In this document: one piece after another, positions 34,787 to 43,624 of the stretch
How positions within the stretch are numbered: position 1 is the stretch's first letter
How the letters are laid out: each line of letters begins with the position of its first letter
Assembly (NCBI RefSeq): GCF_001586275.1
Contig: NZ_CP014545.1
Location: 2,630,501-2,694,500, forward strand
Origin: Sphingorhabdus sp. M41
GTDB lineage: Bacteria; Pseudomonadota; Alphaproteobacteria; Sphingomonadales; Sphingomonadaceae
Direction: 5' to 3'
Length of the DNA: 64,000 bases
The notes under the pieces: model-generated
What the model saw: only the letters and a program-made list of their open reading frames with translations
Database searches by the model: none
What the model was told of the DNA's origin: nothing
Translations under genes and position numbers: made by a program

Positions 34787-35952
34787 ACGCTACCACCAGC
34801 TTGCCGAACATCGACGAAGGCCGCGCAAAGCTCGACCACCCGTTGATTGCCATACCCAGTCATGACGAATTGATCGAACAACTCTTCGTGCGCGACCTCA
34901 AACTCTTTGTAATGTCCGAGCTTGAACCGGTGCAGGCCAAAATTGCCAAGGCAGAAGAAGCCGCCTTGCCAGATTCCGCAAGCAACAACCGCGCATCACA
35001 GTTGCGCGATAGCATGAGCGGACACGAATCCTTCCGCTCCTGGCTGGCTTTGAAGCGTGAAAGCCAGCGCCAGCTCTGGGAAACAATTTCGGAGAGCGTC
35101 GCAAGACAGGCTGAAGAACTGGAAGCGCTTGCCGCGATAAAGGAGCCAAAGGGATCCGTTCGAACCGATCCCGGCTTTGCCGCGCCAGATTATATTCTGG
35201 ATGGTGATATCCACCTGATGCCCGGTGGCAATGCACATGATGACAATTCTATATTGCAGGGTGCCGTCATGGATCGCGGCGGTGCCGTATATATGCTGGG
35301 TCGGAACGGGGGGATGCTCAACGATCTGCGCGGCCAGACAGCCATGGCTCATGCTCTGACCCGATATCCCGATTTTGCGCCAGCGCGCATTCTGGACATG
35401 GGGTGCGGGATTGGTACGAGCAGCGTGCCGGCATTCAACTGCTTCCCGGATGCGGAGGTGCACGCCGTTGATGTGGGCGCTTCCATGCTGCGCTATGGCC
35501 ATGCCCGCGCGGAACATCTGGGTGCAACAATACATTTTTCTCAACAGAGCGCGGAAAAAACGGATTTCGAAGATGGTAGCTTCGATCTGGTGTTCAGTTG
35601 CATATTGTTCCACGAAACATCCCAGGATGCGACGTTGAACATTCTCGCTGAATCAAAGAGGTTGCTGCGCCCTGGCGGTCTAGCCATCCACCTTGAAGTT
35701 CCGCTCCTTCACGACAATACCGACCTCTGGACGGAATTGAGCGGCGAACTGGAAGCCCAGTATAACAACGAACCAAATTGGCGTGGTGCACTGACTGCAG
35801 ATTATGCGTCCCTGCTCGGAGCGGCGGGCTTGACCGACATCCAGACCGGCTATCAGCCAACAAGCTTGAACGCCCGCGAGGGACCTTTCCGGTTCGAGCC
35901 AAAGAGCGAAGGTGTCTTCAGATCCTGGTTCGTAGCGTCCGGGATAGCCTGA
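34783..35952 (+). CDS. Class I SAM-dependent methyltransferase-like protein, copy 2
   Basis: 389 residues, full-length homologue of the protein at 11.9-13.1 kb. The N-terminal extension (about 165 residues) carries the shared DIHLMPGG motif and MDRGGAVYMLGRNGG; the methyltransferase domain has ILDMGCGIGTSSVP (motif I, closer to consensus than copy 1), VHAVDVGASMLRYGHARAEH, then FEDGSFDLVFSCILFHETS and RLLRPGGLAIHLEV. Last gene of the six-gene operon. Substrate unknown; the conserved HET following the beta-4 strand (ILLHETS/ILFHETS) is shared by both copies and may be catalytic. Confidence 0.87.
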   Translation: MNATTSLPNIDEGRAKLDHPLIAIPSHDELIEQLFVRDLKLFVMSELEPVQAKIAKAEEAALPDSASNNRASQLRDSMSGHESFRSWLALKRESQRQLWETISESVARQAEELEALAAIKEPKGSVRTDPGFAAPDYILDGDIHLMPGGNAHDDNSILQGAVMDRGGAVYMLGRNGGMLNDLRGQTAMAHALTRYPDFAPARILDMGCGIGTSSVPAFNCFPDAEVHAVDVGASMLRYGHARAEHLGATIHFSQQSAEKTDFEDGSFDLVFSCILFHETSQDATLNILAESKRLLRPGGLAIHLEVPLLHDNTDLWTELSGELEAQYNNEPNWRGALTADYASLLGAAGLTDIQTGYQPTSLNAREGPFRFEPKSEGVFRSWFVASGIA

Positions 35953-36033
35953 ACGGGTCATTTTGCTACGTTAAATTCAAGAAAAGAAGATTGACGACTC
36001 CTATAATTAATCAATTAAAAGGGAAAATATAAA

Positions 36034-36963
36034 ATGATCAACAGACGGCAGCTAGTATCAAGCGCTGGTTTAATCGCAGCGACATCTGCGATTTCATTTT
36101 CATCCTCGATCGCAGCCCATCCAGTGCCAGATGTTACGCCCCCTGTCGGTCAATGGCAGTCCAAAGGCGACATCTCCCGTGCTGGAGGTATTCTACATTA
36201 TGCTGCGATGGGACCGGATGATAGCGGCAAGCCACCGGTTGTGCTTCTCCATCGGCTAGGCGGCTGGCTTTCAGACTGGCGTCATGTTGCAGCTCTTCTC
36301 GCCGAGGGCAGAAAGGTAATCGCTTTCGATCTGCCGGGGCACGGCGGCTCTCGCTGGGAAGGTTCGCCCCCGTACATCCAGACGCTTGGCGAAACGGCGG
36401 CGCTTCTGGTTGGCGCATTTGACGAAATGGGCATCGAAAAGGTCGATCTGATTGGAACGTCACTGGGCGGCTGCGTCGGTGTCCCCCTCGCCGCTTTATG
36501 GCCAGAACGGGTCAACAGCTTCTCGATCGTTTCGTCCGCTCTGTCGCCCAAGCGATCTCTCGAAGCCGTGCGCAGCGCAGTTGATGAGGGACAGGTTGAC
36601 CGGTTTGATGCCAATGGCCTGCCACTTTCCTATCCGGAAAGTCTGCTGACCGAGACGTTCGGCATTATCGACACCCATGCCATTTATGTTGAGAGCCTCG
36701 CCAGTCGCAAAGCCGCCGGCTTGTGGATCCAGCCATCCGAGCGCGGTGTTGGCGTCACAGACGTTGTCGGTACATTGGGGCGCATCACCGTCCCCACGCT
36801 TATCCTTTATGGGTCAAAAGATAAGGCCTATGGCAAATATCGGAAAAACGCGCAGGCAGCGCTTCCATCGGCAATATTCGATGATATTCCAGATACCGGC
36901 GCCTTCGCGATCCAGGAACAACCGGCGACAACCGCAAGCATGCTGCGCGACTTCATCGGCTGA
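36034..36963 (+). CDS. Exported alpha/beta hydrolase (Tat signal)
   Basis: 309 residues with a twin-arginine-type N-terminus: INRRQLVSSAGLIAATSAIS followed by a small-residue cleavage region near IAAHP. The body is an ordinary alpha/beta hydrolase: VVLLHRLGGWLSDWRHV, FDLPGHGGSRW, the elbow LIGTSLGGCVG with Ser nucleophile, Asp near LYGSKDKAYGKY, and a C-terminal region where the expected His is replaced or displaced (DTGAFAIQEQP). It lies 81 bp after the methyltransferase gene, behind an AT-rich gap, and may be transcribed separately. Probably hydrolyses an ester or lactone in the periplasm. Confidence 0.85.
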   Translation: MINRRQLVSSAGLIAATSAISFSSSIAAHPVPDVTPPVGQWQSKGDISRAGGILHYAAMGPDDSGKPPVVLLHRLGGWLSDWRHVAALLAEGRKVIAFDLPGHGGSRWEGSPPYIQTLGETAALLVGAFDEMGIEKVDLIGTSLGGCVGVPLAALWPERVNSFSIVSSALSPKRSLEAVRSAVDEGQVDRFDANGLPLSYPESLLTETFGIIDTHAIYVESLASRKAAGLWIQPSERGVGVTDVVGTLGRITVPTLILYGSKDKAYGKYRKNAQAALPSAIFDDIPDTGAFAIQEQPATTASMLRDFIG

Positions 36964-37015
36964 AGAAAACAGACAATCAGTAATATTGGCGATGTAATCC
37001 CGTTGCTACCCAATC

Positions 37016-37056
37016 AAAAAGAGCCTGCACCGAAATTTCGGTGCAGGCTCTTTTTT
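37016..37056. terminator. Bidirectional rho-independent terminator (30-bp perfect palindrome)
   Basis: GAGCCTGCACCGAAA is followed directly by its exact reverse complement, flanked by AAAAA on the left and TTTTTT on the right. It lies between the exported hydrolase and the convergent flavin monooxygenase, so it ends both transcripts. Confidence 0.93.
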
Positions 37057-37077
37057 ATCATGCTCTGGCTGATATAT

Positions 37078-38430
37078 TTACCAGATTTCGGGTTTGCTGC
37101 GTAGCGCAGGGTCTTTCTCGTAGATGTTTTCCGGATAAGAGAGATCGAGCCGATCCCGCAGCGTTTCTCCTTCATATTCCTTCCGGAACAGGCCCCGATC
37201 CTGAAGGATCGGCACCACCTTGTCGACAAAGGTCTCCAGACCTTTGGTGAGGACAGGGGGCGAAATGACAAAGCCGTCAGCTGCCCCTTGTTCATACCAG
37301 TTCGCCAATAAATCAGCGACATCCTCTGCCGTACCTACGGCGGCGCTGCTCGTCCGTCCGCCAGCAACCTGATTGGCCAGTTGACGGATTGAAGGTCCAT
37401 CGCGTTCAGCTACTTCGAGCACTCTGTCCCGGGTCGAGTTCTGGCCATCCGTATACGCTGCTGGCAGCGCCGGGAGCGGCCCATCCGGGTCAAAGCCCGA
37501 CAAGTCGAACCCGCCAATCAGGCGTTCAAGCTTGTCCAGTGCGATCGGCAACGGAATCAGCGCGTCAAGTTCAGCCTTCAGGGCTTGCGCCTCCTCGCGT
37601 GTTTCTCCGATGATCGGTGTGATCGCCGGCATCACTTTCAGCGATTCCGGCGTCCGCCCGAACTCCCGGAGCAACTTGTGCATGTCTTCCCGAAATGCGA
37701 TTGCGGTTTCGATCGACGGGTGGGAAGTGAAGATGACTTCCGCCCGGCTCGCTGCGAAAGCTTTCCCGTCAGCAGATGCTCCGGCCTGCACCAGAACAGG
37801 ATAGCCCTGGGGTGATCTGGGAACATTCAGCGGGCCGGCAACCTGAAAATGTTCACCGACATGGTCAACCGCTGTGAGGCCGTTGGAATCGACATATCGG
37901 CCACTTGTCTTGTCGGCCAGCATGGCATCATCCTGCCAACTGTCCCAGAGCTTGCAAGAGACATCGACAAATTCGGCTGCCCGCTCATAGCGTTCGGCAT
38001 GCCCCATATGGGCTTCACAGCCATGGTTGTGGGCTTCATGTTCCATCGTCGAAGTGACGATATTCCACCCGGCCCGTCCGTGGCTGATGTGATCCAGCGT
38101 CGCAAAACGGCGAGCGGTCGGATAGGGTTCGTTATAGGTTGTCGATGCAGTACCGACGAGACCGATTTGCTCGGTCTTCGCTGCCACCGCAGAAAGCAAC
38201 AACAGGGGGTCAAGCTTCGGCCCCTCCTGCCCTTCAAAAGCCTCAGCAGAGCGCGATCCGGGATATCCCAGAGAATCAGCAAAAAAGACGGCATCGAACT
38301 TGCCTCGTTCAGCAATTTTTGCCGCTGAGATGAAATAATCCACGTCACAAAGTGCCCGCTCCGACGCGAGGGGGTGACGCCAACCGGCGATATGGCCGCC
38401 CGTTTGCATAATGAAAGCCAGCAGTTTCAA
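37078..38430 (-). CDS. LLM-class flavin-dependent monooxygenase, NtaA/SnaA/DszA family, copy 1
   Basis: 450 residues, luciferase-like TIM barrel using FMNH2 supplied by a separate reductase. Motifs: the GGHIAGWRHP N-terminal loop, AERGKFDAVFFADSLG, RRFATLDHISHGRAGWNIVTS and SPQGYPVLVQAGASADG, all typical of the NtaA/DszA clade. The start is TTG with AAAGGGGA 7 bp upstream; an ATG just before it is out of frame. Family members oxidise chelators, sulfones, pyrimidine or other N-heterocycles. It is divergent from an MFS carrier and paralogous to the protein at 47.9 kb. No flavin reductase gene is evident apart from the nitroreductase. Confidence 0.9.
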   Translation of the reverse strand: MKLLAFIMQTGGHIAGWRHPLASERALCDVDYFISAAKIAERGKFDAVFFADSLGYPGSRSAEAFEGQEGPKLDPLLLLSAVAAKTEQIGLVGTASTTYNEPYPTARRFATLDHISHGRAGWNIVTSTMEHEAHNHGCEAHMGHAERYERAAEFVDVSCKLWDSWQDDAMLADKTSGRYVDSNGLTAVDHVGEHFQVAGPLNVPRSPQGYPVLVQAGASADGKAFAASRAEVIFTSHPSIETAIAFREDMHKLLREFGRTPESLKVMPAITPIIGETREEAQALKAELDALIPLPIALDKLERLIGGFDLSGFDPDGPLPALPAAYTDGQNSTRDRVLEVAERDGPSIRQLANQVAGGRTSSAAVGTAEDVADLLANWYEQGAADGFVISPPVLTKGLETFVDKVVPILQDRGLFRKEYEGETLRDRLDLSYPENIYEKDPALRSKPEIW

Positions 38431-38594
38431 AACATGGTCCCCTTTGTCAATTCAACAATCCAATCATCGAATAATGGCATGCTGAATGCTCCTTACAACG
38501 ACTGGTCCCGTCATTTAGCCACACAGCGGTTACTTTATGAATGTCATGCACGAGAACAAGTCGTCGCTGGCATTCTGGAATAGAAGGAGCTTCG

Positions 38595-39956
38595 ATGAAC
38601 TTATCCCCGACCGAACAAGATGACGTCCGCTTTCAGCCCAATTTGGCTAAAGCCTGGTTTGCTGTCATCCTTTTGTGCCTGGCGCAAATCATCTCAACGA
38701 TAGATCGCGGTATGCTTGCCCTGGTTGTTGATCCGATCCGCGCGGAACTTGGCATTAGTGATGTCCAGATAGCCCTGCTTCAGGGGCTGGCGTTCTCAAT
38801 TTTCTATGTTATCGCCGGCATCGCCCTGGGCTTGGTTGCCGATGTGGTGAATCGCAAACGACTGCTGATCGCTGGCATTGTCGTTTGGAGTGCGGCTACC
38901 GTTGCCAGCGGCGTTGCCGAAACCTTTGGCCAGATGTTCGCCGCCCGTCTCTTCATCGGTATCGGTGAGGCCGTACTCGCCCCTTGTGCCGTCACCATCA
39001 TTGCCGATCTGTTTCCGGTCAGTCGGCGGGGCAAGCCTATGGCGCTGTATGTTTTTGGTTCCATGATCGCCTTCGGCGTGGGTTCACTGGTCACCGGATA
39101 TATTTTGGCCGCCGCCCCACAAGGCGCTTTTGACTGGATCGGATTTTTGGAGAACAAGGCGCCGTGGCGCATTGCTTTCATTCTTGCAGGAATCGCCGGT
39201 ATCATATTGGCCGCCGTATTCACCATGATCGATGAACCGAAGCGCAACGATTCCAAGGTCATCGTTCGGCAAACCAACGACTTGCGAGACAGTCTCCAAG
39301 CGATGCTTGCCAACTGGAAATTATATTTGCCAGTCTATGCTACCCTTGCCTTCTTCGGAATGGGGATTTCGGTCGTCATTAACTGGAGCCCGATGCTGTT
39401 AACCCGTGTCTTCGAATATAAGATTGAAGATGTGAGCAAAATGCTCGGTATGGCTCACATAATCTGGGCCGCGATCGGTGCGTTGACCGCCGGTTTCGTC
39501 GTCGACCGTGCGGTTAAGCGTTGGGGGTCCGCCGGTCTGATATATTTGGCCAGCATGGTCTCGCTCCTCGCAATTCCGTCTACACTTGCCATTTTTACCA
39601 ACAATGGGCTTTTCGCGATCATTCTTCTGTCAGAAGTAACCTTTGCTTCTGCGCTATTTGGCTCGGCTATGCTCTCCGCAATTGCCGAGATATCGCCGAA
39701 ACGAACCAGGGGCTTGTCCGTTGCCTTCTATGCCTTCTCCATGACATTGATAGGCGCGTCCACGGGACCATTGCTCGTCGCCTTCATTACGGAATATTTG
39801 TTCGCTTCGGAACAAGCCGTCGGCCTATCCATTGCGATCGTTGGTAGCGTCGCATTTGGAGGAGCCGCCTTGCTCGCCTTCGTAAGCGGATCCAAATTGG
39901 TTGCAATAACGGCTGATTCCGTCCGGATACATGCTACGCGCCCCGCTGCTACTTAA
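38595..39956 (+). CDS. MFS transporter, copy 1
   Basis: 453 residues with about 12 hydrophobic segments. The N-terminal half has AQIISTIDRGMLALVVDPI followed by the loop GLVADVVNRKRLLI (the MFS motif A position between TM2 and TM3), and FIGIGEAVLAPCAVTIIADL in TM5. Overall like organic-acid or aromatic-acid carriers of the Spinster/hexuronate type. AAGGAG 5 bp before the chosen ATG decides the start. It overlaps no gene and is followed at 14 bp by an alpha/beta hydrolase. Likely takes up the island's substrate or an intermediate across the inner membrane. Confidence 0.9.
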   Translation: MNLSPTEQDDVRFQPNLAKAWFAVILLCLAQIISTIDRGMLALVVDPIRAELGISDVQIALLQGLAFSIFYVIAGIALGLVADVVNRKRLLIAGIVVWSAATVASGVAETFGQMFAARLFIGIGEAVLAPCAVTIIADLFPVSRRGKPMALYVFGSMIAFGVGSLVTGYILAAAPQGAFDWIGFLENKAPWRIAFILAGIAGIILAAVFTMIDEPKRNDSKVIVRQTNDLRDSLQAMLANWKLYLPVYATLAFFGMGISVVINWSPMLLTRVFEYKIEDVSKMLGMAHIIWAAIGALTAGFVVDRAVKRWGSAGLIYLASMVSLLAIPSTLAIFTNNGLFAIILLSEVTFASALFGSAMLSAIAEISPKRTRGLSVAFYAFSMTLIGASTGPLLVAFITEYLFASEQAVGLSIAIVGSVAFGGAALLAFVSGSKLVAITADSVRIHATRPAAT

Positions 39957-39970
39957 ACTGACAAGACTGG

Positions 39971-40801
39971 ATGGAAAACCACATGCTGCCCATAAAAGCC
40001 TATGCACCAAGCCCATTTGGTCAATTGCATTACCGGATTGTACTGCCCGACCAAGAAGCCAGGCAACCTCCCCTGCTCTGCCTCCACCAGACCCCCAGCA
40101 GCAGCCGCGAATGGGAGCCAATCCAGGCATCCCTTGCTAAAGACAGGGTAGTTATTGCAGCAGATACACCCGGCTATGGCATGAGCGACCCCCCACAAGA
40201 GCCTCTAGAAATTGGCGATTATGCGGAGATCATGCTCAGCCTGATGGATTACCTTGCTGATACTGGTACGATTGCTTCGGGGGCCTTCGACGTCATGGGC
40301 TACCACACAGGTTCGATCACTGCGACCGAGCTTGCACGGAGTCAGCCCAATAGAGTGCGCCGCGGCGTGTTATTCGGGCTTGCCGCCTATCCCGCGGAAG
40401 CTCGCCAAGAGAAGCTCGCCACATTGCGCGAAAAATTTCCCGAACCTGACCGCACTTTACATCATGTCGAGCAACTGTGGTCCATCATCTGCCAATTGGG
40501 TGATGAACGGATGTCTGCTGAGCATATGCATGTTGCGATGGGCGAAAGCTTGCGACTGGGCTCGCGACTCCCGTGGGGCTATATTTCCGTCTATCGATAT
40601 GACTTTCTCGGCGCGATGGCAGATGTGGCGCAGCCGATTCTAGTGATGAATCCCGAAGATGACCTGTGGGACGTTACAAACGAAACTGCCCACCTCTTTC
40701 GCAATGGTCAGCGCTATGACATGCACGGGGTCTCGCACGGCGTTCTTCAGATAGAACACGACCGTGTCGTCGATGAAATTGAAAAATTCCTCCGCTCCTG
40801 A
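39971..40801 (+). CDS. Alpha/beta hydrolase with GYHTG elbow
   Basis: 276 residues, homologue of the 25.7-kb protein: shared PFGQ(L/V)HY/F opening, LLCLHQTPSSS, IAADTPGYGMSDP, and an elbow VMGYHTGSI in which His112 occupies the position of the usual Ser nucleophile. The acid is probably in MNPEDDLWD and a His pair is at GVSHGVLQIEHD. Retention of GxHTG in two diverged paralogues argues against a sequencing error or decay. An inner ATG four codons later has GGAA upstream and could be the real start. Follows the MFS gene, so probably the same transcript. Confidence 0.86.
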   Translation: MENHMLPIKAYAPSPFGQLHYRIVLPDQEARQPPLLCLHQTPSSSREWEPIQASLAKDRVVIAADTPGYGMSDPPQEPLEIGDYAEIMLSLMDYLADTGTIASGAFDVMGYHTGSITATELARSQPNRVRRGVLFGLAAYPAEARQEKLATLREKFPEPDRTLHHVEQLWSIICQLGDERMSAEHMHVAMGESLRLGSRLPWGYISVYRYDFLGAMADVAQPILVMNPEDDLWDVTNETAHLFRNGQRYDMHGVSHGVLQIEHDRVVDEIEKFLRS

Positions 40802-40825
40802 CAACCTGTTTAAATTATGATATTT

Positions 40826-40851
40826 ATCTATATAGATCATGCATTTAATGC
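40826..40851. promoter_or_regulatory. Two adjacent palindromes upstream of the TonB receptor
   Basis: ATCTATATAGAT is a perfect 12-bp palindrome, and GCATT-T-AATGC follows 3 bp later. They lie in the 278-bp gap before the TonB-dependent receptor, about 230 bp from its start. Either may be a regulator site. A CAGTGCGAACAT element nearby resembles one just upstream of the IclR gene. Confidence 0.35.
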
Positions 40852-41079
40852 GCTATTTTGATATTTCGTATATGCTCAACAAGGCCTCATAACCGCAGTG
40901 CGAACATTATTTTCGTCGGGCATTTTTTATTCTCAACTCTCATTAGAAAAGTAGGTGCTTCAGGATATTCTCACCCTGAATAAAGCCAGGCGAATGATCG
41001 TAAACGACACGCTGAAGGTAGGGTGAGGTGTATATTGAAATCTGCACTTGAATTTCATGTCAAAACAAGGGGACCTCTC

Positions 41080-43545
41080 ATGCGAAAACATTACATTTTG
41101 AAGTTGTTTGCCTCCACCGCAACAATCATGGTCGGCGTCCAGCCCGCCATTGCGCAGTCGGAAGAAAGCGCGACCGTCGAAACGGACGAAGCAAGCCAAC
41201 AACCAGCCTATGCTGAGATCGTCGTCACTGCCCGAAAGCGGGTCGAAAACATCCTTGATACACCTATTGCTATTTCCGCTTTCGATAGTGAAGCTCTGGA
41301 ATCTCGCGGCATAACTTCGGTTGCTGACTTGGCAGATTACACCCCCGGCATGAACACAAATAGTGTTAGCTCTGGCCGCAACGACCGTTCATTTCAGTCG
41401 ATCATCATTCGCGGATTCGCGCCTGCTCTTTCGACCCAACAAACCTCCAGCATCTTTATCGACGGCGTTCCGGTTTCAACGCCAACCGCGATCCAGAATA
41501 TCGGCGATCCGGCTCGAATCGAAGTGCTCAAGGGTCCGCAAAGCGCCTATTTCGGTCGCCAGACTTTTGCCGGTGCAGTCAACGTCGTAACCCAGGACGC
41601 TCCGGACTATTTCTCCGGAACGATCAAGGCAATGCTCGGCACCCGTGAAAACCGCGAAATTTCTGCTCAGATCGGCGGACCGCTAATCGAGGACCTGTTA
41701 AGCTTCACCGGCGGCGCACGCTATTGGAGCCGCAAGGGTTCTTATGAGAACGGCGGCCAAAGAGGTCAGACACTTGGCGATCAGTCCACCACCTCAGCCA
41801 ATTTGGCGCTTGAATTCACGCCATCGTCGAATTTCAAAGCGAAGGTCGTTGGTATCTGGAGCGAAAATGACGACGGTCCTAACGCGTCAGGTCTCATCCC
41901 AGCCTATACTCTGACCGACGCCGCCGGTAACACGGTCATCCAGAGCCAGTCCAATTGCCTGATTGATGGCAATCCATATTTCTGCGGTGCATTGCCTGGC
42001 TTGCAAGCTGGTCAACCATCCATGAACGTTACGAATAGCCCTTTCATCCAGGACTTTTTGGCTAATCCAACAGGCCGCTTGCTCGACCCGGAAGATGGTA
42101 CAGACGGATTTGGTCTGAAAAGCCGTTTCTACCACGTCCACCTGGCGATGGATCTGGAATTGGGCGACACCGGCGTTACCCTCAGCTCTTTGACCGGATA
42201 TAATGACGAGATCAAAAGCCAGCTTTCCGATCTCAAGGTCTATAGCACCGACACTTTGCTCAACCCATTTGGCGGTCCAACCTATTTCAGCTATCCTTAT
42301 CTGGTAGAATATCAGCAAAAGGATTTTTCACAGGAAGTCCGTGCCAATTACGATAATGGTGGACCATTTCACGCAGTGGTCGGTGCCAGCTATCTGTATT
42401 CCTTCTTCCAAAGTGGCGGCGGCGGATCACCGGGTAATCTCGGCGTTACGACATTCCCGACTGTCAGTGGCGCTACCAAATCGCGTACTTATGGTGCATT
42501 CATCGGCTTGACCTATGACGTAACCGATCGCCTTAGCCTCAGCTTTGACGGACGGTATCAAATCGACAAGCTTGGCGCATATGCCCGCCCGGGCGGCCAG
42601 ACGCTGCTTTCCGATGCTTTTGCGCCTGCTGGCACATATGCTGATGGAGAGAAGTTGATCGGCAAGACCTATAAGAACTTCATGCCACGTGCGATCATCA
42701 ACTATGACATCGCACCGGACATGATGGCTTATGCTTCATATGCAAAGGGGATAAACCCAGGCTCGTTTAACGTTGTGTTTCTCAGTCGCCCTGCATCGAC
42801 CCAAGCAGCCGCAGCGGCCGCAGGTTTGCAAATCGCCGTGGAACCTGAAACGCTCGATAACTTTGAAATCGGTCTTAAAGGTCGCGCATTTAACGGCGCT
42901 TTGACATACACGTTAGCCGCTTATTATGGCATTTGGGATAAGCAGCTCAATGTGCAGCAAATTCAGGCAACAAACCCCAATACCGGGATTATCGAACTGA
43001 TTTCGGCCAACGTTAATGGCGGCAAGGTTAAGGTAAAAGGCATAGAAGCTGAATTGACAGCCTTTGTGTCAGACAATTTAACGCTAACCGCGAGTGGATC
43101 GATCAACGACTCTTCGATCGATAGCTATAGCAGCCCGACTGTGACAAACCTGACCGGAATAACCGACTTCTCCGGCAAGGAAAACCCGAACACGTCCAAA
43201 TATTCAGGCGTTTTCTCGGCCGAATATAAGCAACCGGTCGGCACGGGATCCACGGAAGCATTTGTCCGCGGAGATTTCATCTATCGCTCCGGCATCTATA
43301 CGAATGTTTCGAACATTACCAAAACGCCCGCTTACAAGCAGGTTAATGCTCGTGTAGGTCTTGTGAATGATGATATTTCAATCGAGGCATATGTTACCAA
43401 CCTGTTCAACGACGATGCATATCCATCGGCTGTTGACTTTTTCACGATAGATCCAAGCTTCGCTTACTTCGGCACCCAATCCGGTGCGGTAGTGGCTCTG
43501 CGTGAATTGCGTACTTTTGGCATCCGCGCCAAATATAACTTCTAG
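41080..43545 (+). CDS. TonB-dependent outer-membrane receptor
   Basis: 821 residues: a signal peptide (MRKHYILKLFASTATIMVGV, cleavage near AIAQ-S), a TonB-box-like EIVVTARKR, a plug domain (about residues 55-170; TPIAISAFDSEALESRGI, VLKGPQSAYFGRQTFAGAVN) and a 22-strand barrel ending in the typical aromatic residue (RAKYNF). No N-terminal signalling domain. The ribosome site AAGGGGA 6 bp before ATG decides the start; the longer frame begins with GTG and lacks a signal. It stands before the amidohydrolase-M24-MFS-monooxygenase genes, so it probably imports the pathway substrate. Long upstream gap, hairpin after the stop. Confidence 0.93.
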   Translation: MRKHYILKLFASTATIMVGVQPAIAQSEESATVETDEASQQPAYAEIVVTARKRVENILDTPIAISAFDSEALESRGITSVADLADYTPGMNTNSVSSGRNDRSFQSIIIRGFAPALSTQQTSSIFIDGVPVSTPTAIQNIGDPARIEVLKGPQSAYFGRQTFAGAVNVVTQDAPDYFSGTIKAMLGTRENREISAQIGGPLIEDLLSFTGGARYWSRKGSYENGGQRGQTLGDQSTTSANLALEFTPSSNFKAKVVGIWSENDDGPNASGLIPAYTLTDAAGNTVIQSQSNCLIDGNPYFCGALPGLQAGQPSMNVTNSPFIQDFLANPTGRLLDPEDGTDGFGLKSRFYHVHLAMDLELGDTGVTLSSLTGYNDEIKSQLSDLKVYSTDTLLNPFGGPTYFSYPYLVEYQQKDFSQEVRANYDNGGPFHAVVGASYLYSFFQSGGGGSPGNLGVTTFPTVSGATKSRTYGAFIGLTYDVTDRLSLSFDGRYQIDKLGAYARPGGQTLLSDAFAPAGTYADGEKLIGKTYKNFMPRAIINYDIAPDMMAYASYAKGINPGSFNVVFLSRPASTQAAAAAAGLQIAVEPETLDNFEIGLKGRAFNGALTYTLAAYYGIWDKQLNVQQIQATNPNTGIIELISANVNGGKVKVKGIEAELTAFVSDNLTLTASGSINDSSIDSYSSPTVTNLTGITDFSGKENPNTSKYSGVFSAEYKQPVGTGSTEAFVRGDFIYRSGIYTNVSNITKTPAYKQVNARVGLVNDDISIEAYVTNLFNDDAYPSAVDFFTIDPSFAYFGTQSGAVVALRELRTFGIRAKYNF

Positions 43546-43553
43546 TGACCTAT

Positions 43554-43578
43554 CCGGCGGAAGCGGTGCTTCCGCCGG
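43554..43578 (+). terminator. Hairpin after the TonB receptor
   Basis: Perfect 11-bp stem CCGGCGGAAGC/GCTTCCGCCGG with a 3-base loop, followed by CTTTCAT. The short T tract makes it a partial terminator or mRNA-stabilising structure that could keep receptor expression above that of the downstream enzymes. Confidence 0.65.
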
Positions 43579-43624
43579 CTTTCATAAGTCGAAACATCCA
43601 AGAATATAGTGGAGAAGGCCGGTA

